Source: a virus
Reading direction: 5' to 3' (one strand)
IMG/VR virus record: IMGVR_UViG_3300009149_000075
Coordinates: 1 to 43,289 of that record
DNA length: 43,289 nucleotides
The translations under genes were made by a program, and so were the position numbers. Shown here piece after piece: positions 39,904 to 43,289 of the stretch; the stretch's first letter is position 1; each line of letters begins with the position of its first letter. A model generated the notes under the pieces. That model did not search any database and had not been told where the DNA came from. It saw only the letters and a list, made by a program, of their open reading frames with translations.

Positions 39904-42900
39904 TTATCCAGTAATAAATACTGAGCAGTCTCCGGTAAGAGATCCAGAACTCCAAGATAAGGTAACGTTACCATTAGCAGGATTCCAATCTACCCCAGTA
40001 TAAACCAATTCACTACCACCTTCATAAACTGATATATTATAAGGACCATTTCCAAGTGTTACTTGGTGTGAACTTAATACTTGTTCAGTGCCTGAAACTG
40101 TGAAGTTATAAGCATACTTAGCAGTAATTCCTTCTGCTCCAGTTACTGAGATAGTTACTGTAGAAGCATCTGTATTTGTAATGGTTGTTCCAGCACCAGC
40201 GACTAAATCTTTAATAATTGCAGTACCTGAAACTTCGGTACCAACTAAAGATACTCCGCTTGCTGCACCTGCAGAAGCTACATCATCAATCTTGTTATTG
40301 AAAGTATTCCAATCGGTTGATGATAATGCACCAGTAGTACTTCCATTAGCAGTATCAATACTGATCGCCATTGCAGAAAGTACTTGACTTGATCCAGATA
40401 CGTTAATTGGACCAGTTCCAGTTGCAGTAACTGCTGGTTCAAATGCATGAGCTGCAAGATCTCTTGAACCAACATTTGTACCATTCCAAACAAGAGCAGT
40501 AGTTTCTGTTGTAAATCCAGCAGTAGGAGCTATAGGTAATCCAAGTCCTGTACCAGGGGTGAATGTAAATCCAGCAGAAGTATCAATTCTGTCCATTGTT
40601 TCGTTCCAGAATCCAATACCCCAATCAGTAGGATTATCTTCTCTTGTTGCAACTGCTTGCGTAGAAGCATCAGAGTATTGACCTAATGATAAATCTGTTA
40701 TACCAATTCTGAAAGTATTGGTATTCTCATCATATACGAATGCATAAGGATCAGCTGAGCCTCTTCCTACAATAATACCAGATTGTAAGGTTGGAGGAGG
40801 TGCTCCGGTTAATCCAGTATTTAAGTGGATATATCCGCTTGATACGTCAATTGTTTCTACATCGGTAAAGTATGCAGAGCCATCGAAATATACATTTCCT
40901 GAGAATCCAACATCACCCGTGAATACGCCTCCAGTAACTGGAACGTAATCTGTAGCTGTTTCCCAAGCCATTGTACCAAGTTCTTTGGTCTTTATTGCGC
41001 TACTAGCAGTTTCAGTTACGTGAACAAAACCTGTACCAGATTGTAAAGTTTGTAATCCAGCAATTGTGAGAGTATTAGTAGAATCTGCTGTAATAGTAGT
41101 AGGATAATCTAACGCGCCACCTAATCCAACTGAACTATCTGTTAATTCAATACCATTCCATACGTCTGTTGTAGCCGCTTCAAGACCGGCAATTGCAACA
41201 GCGTTATTATAGATTGAAGTGTCTTGATTAGCATTTACTGTATCAAGAGTTCCTAACGATGTTTCAATGTTACCAATATCTGTTGTATTAGTATTGATAA
41301 GTCCATTAAGAGTTCCTAAGGATGTTTCTACGTTACCAATATCAGTAGTGTTAGTACTTATATTACCAGTATTGGTATTGATCAGTCCATTTAGAGTTCC
41401 TAATGAAGTCTCTACATTACCAATATCAGTAATATTAGTGTTGATAAGTCCATTAAGGGTTCCTAAGGATGTTTCTACATTACCAATATCAGTAATATTA
41501 GTATTAATAAGTCCATTAAGGGTTCCTAGGGATGTTTCAACATATCCTAATTCTGTCCAGATATTTCCAAGTGAAGTATCTAGATTAGCTTTAGTCTCAT
41601 AATCAGAAGCAGTGGCAAATGCCATTGTTCCAACTTCGGTAGTAATTAATTTACCTAATGAACTTTCAGCATATAGTGTTTGTTCGTTAGCTACATTAGT
41701 TATACCAGCAAATTTAAGAGCGCTAGCATCGGTAGCTGTAATAGTTGTAAGTTCGGATAAAGCACCACCCAATTTAATGTTACCAGCAGGATTTTCCGTT
41801 AAACCGTTACTGGCAGTAACACCAGCAGAAATAGCTGAATCAACTAAGCTCTTAACAGCAGCAGATGTAGGAATATGTGTATCTAAACCAACTCCAAGTC
41901 CTTCTGCTGAAGTATCAATATTTGTTATTGTAACATTATCTAATCTAATACCTGCAGAAGCAAGAGTTAATAGACCAGTTAAAGTACCTCCAGAGAGATT
42001 TAATTTATTGGTGTCTAGCCAAGCTATAGAAGTATCTCTTAATCCAAACGAACCGTCAATATATGATTTGGTATAAAATAAATCAGTAGCTTCAATAACA
42101 TCATTTAATGAAGCATCTATTCTTACAATAGAAGCATCTAATTGAGCAATATCTGCAGTATGAGTTTGCGTTAGCGTATCTAAAGCACCCACTGAAGTTT
42201 CTAAATTACCAATATCAGTTGCATTAGTTTGAGTTAAAGTATCTAATCCGGAGATTGAAGTATCAACACTTCCTAATTTAGTCCAAATGGAATTTAGTGA
42301 TGTATCAACATTACCAAATTTAGTCCAAACAGTTGCTAATGAACCATCAATTCTTGTATAAATTCCAGCTAAAGATGTATCAACATCGGATTTGAGGGCA
42401 TAAACATCCGAACTAAATGCATTAGTTCCAAGCGCCCTTGTTGAAACCACACCACCACCGGTAGCAGGAACCATCAATGCATAAGTTTGTGTAGATGCAT
42501 CCAATCCGCTAAGAGTTAATCCAGCAGAACCAGTAATTCTATCTGAAATTGTAAGTCCTGTTGTAGCATTGAATTTGAAATCTGAAACCGTATCAAATCT
42601 TTTAGCGCTATCATTCCAAAATGGAATTCCTTCACCGTTAGGATTATCCTCTCTTGTTGCTACGGCTTGAGCCTCAGCAGGAAGACCGCCTTCGGAAGCA
42701 TTTATACCAATTCTAAATGTATCATCCGCTTCATTAAAGAAGAAGAAATAAGGATCCGATGAACCTCTATTAACTCTCATACCTGATACCATATTAACCG
42801 GAGGTACCCCAGTTAATCCGGTATTAATATTGATGATATTATCAGATACATCAAGTTCGTTTGTATTTAGGTATGTAATAGAGCCATCAACGGTTAAATC

Positions 42901-43289
42901 CCCAGATATTTGCATAGAACCGGTAATGCCTAATTGCCAATCCCCAGTAGTAATAACTGTATCTTTAGCAAGTGATCCACCTAATCCAACGGAGTTATCG
43001 GTAGTTGTTAAACCGTTCCAAGAATTAGTTGTACCTGCCTCCAGATTTGCAATAGCAACAGCGTTGTTATAAATTGAAGTATCCTGATAGCCATTTACAG
43101 TATCTAAAGTTCCTAATGAAGATTCTATGTTAGATATAGAAGTTGTATGTGTTTGAGTTAAAGTATCTAGTCCTCCAACTGAAGTTTCTAAGTAACCAAT
43201 ATCTGTAGAGTTAGTAGAGATATTACTAGCATTAGTTTGAGTTACTGAATCTAGTCCTCCAACTGAAGTTTCTAAGTAACCAATATCTG
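39904..43289 (-). CDS. Long tail fibre (partial, N-terminus beyond window)
   Basis: The frame is open from the right edge of the window to its stop at 39904, about 1,128 codons. An ATG at 42,913-42,915 is internal: sequence upstream continues in frame with the same repeats. The shaft has repeated D-T-S-L-x-x-I-W-T-K-L and I-G-N-V-E-T-S-L-G-T-L-N-G-L-I-N-T-N units, a trimeric coiled-coil type of 21-residue repeat. Two shaft modules (NIININTGLTGVPPVNMVSG ... AVATREDNP ... FWND) also occur, and similar text appears in the 1,895-residue fibre. The C-terminal domain (YAYNFTVSGTEQVLSSHQV ... TGDCSVFITG) is globular and beta-rich. It is a host-recognition fibre by composition and context. Confidence 0.85.
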   Translation of the reverse strand, partial: DIGYLETSVGGLDSVTQTNASNISTNSTDIGYLETSVGGLDTLTQTHTTSISNIESSLGTLDTVNGYQDTSIYNNAVAIANLEAGTTNSWNGLTTTDNSVGLGGSLAKDTVITTGDWQLGITGSMQISGDLTVDGSITYLNTNELDVSDNIININTGLTGVPPVNMVSGMRVNRGSSDPYFFFFNEADDTFRIGINASEGGLPAEAQAVATREDNPNGEGIPFWNDSAKRFDTVSDFKFNATTGLTISDRITGSAGLTLSGLDASTQTYALMVPATGGGVVSTRALGTNAFSSDVYALKSDVDTSLAGIYTRIDGSLATVWTKFGNVDTSLNSIWTKLGSVDTSISGLDTLTQTNATDIGNLETSVGALDTLTQTHTADIAQLDASIVRIDASLNDVIEATDLFYTKSYIDGSFGLRDTSIAWLDTNKLNLSGGTLTGLLTLASAGIRLDNVTITNIDTSAEGLGVGLDTHIPTSAAVKSLVDSAISAGVTASNGLTENPAGNIKLGGALSELTTITATDASALKFAGITNVANEQTLYAESSLGKLITTEVGTMAFATASDYETKANLDTSLGNIWTELGYVETSLGTLNGLINTNITDIGNVETSLGTLNGLINTNITDIGNVETSLGTLNGLINTNTGNISTNTTDIGNVETSLGTLNGLINTNTTDIGNIETSLGTLDTVNANQDTSIYNNAVAIAGLEAATTDVWNGIELTDSSVGLGGALDYPTTITADSTNTLTIAGLQTLQSGTGFVHVTETASSAIKTKELGTMAWETATDYVPVTGGVFTGDVGFSGNVYFDGSAYFTDVETIDVSSGYIHLNTGLTGAPPPTLQSGIIVGRGSADPYAFVYDENTNTFRIGITDLSLGQYSDASTQAVATREDNPTDWGIGFWNETMDRIDTSAGFTFTPGTGLGLPIAPTAGFTTETTALVWNGTNVGSRDLAAHAFEPAVTATGTGPINVSGSSQVLSAMAISIDTANGSTTGALSSTDWNTFNNKIDDVASAGAASGVSLVGTEVSGTAIIKDLVAGAGTTITNTDASTVTISVTGAEGITAKYAYNFTVSGTEQVLSSHQVTLGNGPYNISVYEGGSELVYTGVDWNPANGNVTLSWSSGSLTGDCSVFITG
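41230..41560 (-). repeat. 63-bp (21-residue) tandem repeats in the fibre gene
   Basis: About five near-identical 63-bp units encode GNVETSLGTLNGLINTN(I/T)TDI-type repeats. One unit boundary carries a shortened copy (TGNISTNTTDIG). The DNA-level similarity points to recent expansion by slippage or recombination. Confidence 0.8.

Noticed and set aside
41230-41560. CRISPR-like array suggested by regular repeats.
   Set aside because: The repeats are directly adjacent in-frame coding units of 63 bp without unique spacers.
42830-42915. Taking the ATG at 42913-42915 as the start of the long fibre.
   Set aside because: The frame continues upstream without a stop to the window edge with the same repeat content, so this Met is internal and the gene is partial.

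Overview
The window is a contiguous piece of the genome of a T4-like (contractile-tailed, myovirus) bacteriophage. The evidence is a block of minus-strand genes in T4-like late order: a neck protein resembling gp14, a small and a large terminase subunit (gp16, gp17), tail sheath (gp18), tail tube (gp19), a tail-assembly/baseplate chaperone pair and a tape measure. The DNA is AT-rich. Most starts lack a Shine-Dalgarno sequence and sit behind A/T-rich leaders, which suggests a Bacteroidota (flavobacteria-like) host; that host call is inference. Both window edges cut genes: a nucleotidyltransferase at the left and a large tail fibre at the right.

Layout. 1-15,150 is an accessory region on both strands. 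It holds a nucleotidyltransferase, a 2H phosphoesterase, an ankyrin protein, a radical-SAM protein, a primase-polymerase-like protein, an amidase endolysin, a GIY-YIG homing endonuclease beside a RuvC-like nuclease, a tail-tube-like protein, small membrane proteins, a beta-helical appendage protein and many small unknowns. 15,160-17,210 holds a glycosyltransferase, a small membrane protein and thymidylate synthase. 17,260-29,130 is the tail and DNA-packaging block. 29,150-43,289 is an adhesion module. It contains an S74-chaperone fibre interrupted by one in-frame TGA, a lectin-like protein, a 1,895-residue fibre made of YadA-head-like repeats, an Lcl/DUF1566-like lectin whose two halves are in swapped order, and a long fibre with 21-residue repeats.

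Two observations stand out. First, at least six otherwise unrelated proteins on both strands share a sequence tag, (V/L/I)-x-E followed by F-x-R-G-Q-D-P-K and M-x-I-G. It is N-terminal in five and internal in a 2H phosphoesterase. The (L/I/V)-x-E step matches the cleavage rule of T4 prohead protease gp21, so I propose that this is a capsid-targeting tag marking proteins packaged in the head and injected with the DNA. Second, a four-helix membrane protein ends at A_AAA_AAA, then a 5-nt spacer and a 9-bp stem, followed by an open -1 frame of 90 codons: a textbook -1 programmed frameshift site.

First genes of transcription units are commonly preceded by GATAAATAAA/GATATATAAATAAA-like sequences 8-15 nt before the ATG. 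These resemble the T4 late promoter TATAAATA and imply very short leaders. Rho-independent terminator hairpins separate several units. No tRNA, rRNA, CRISPR array or insertion sequence was seen, and no stretch over 300 bases lacks a gene.
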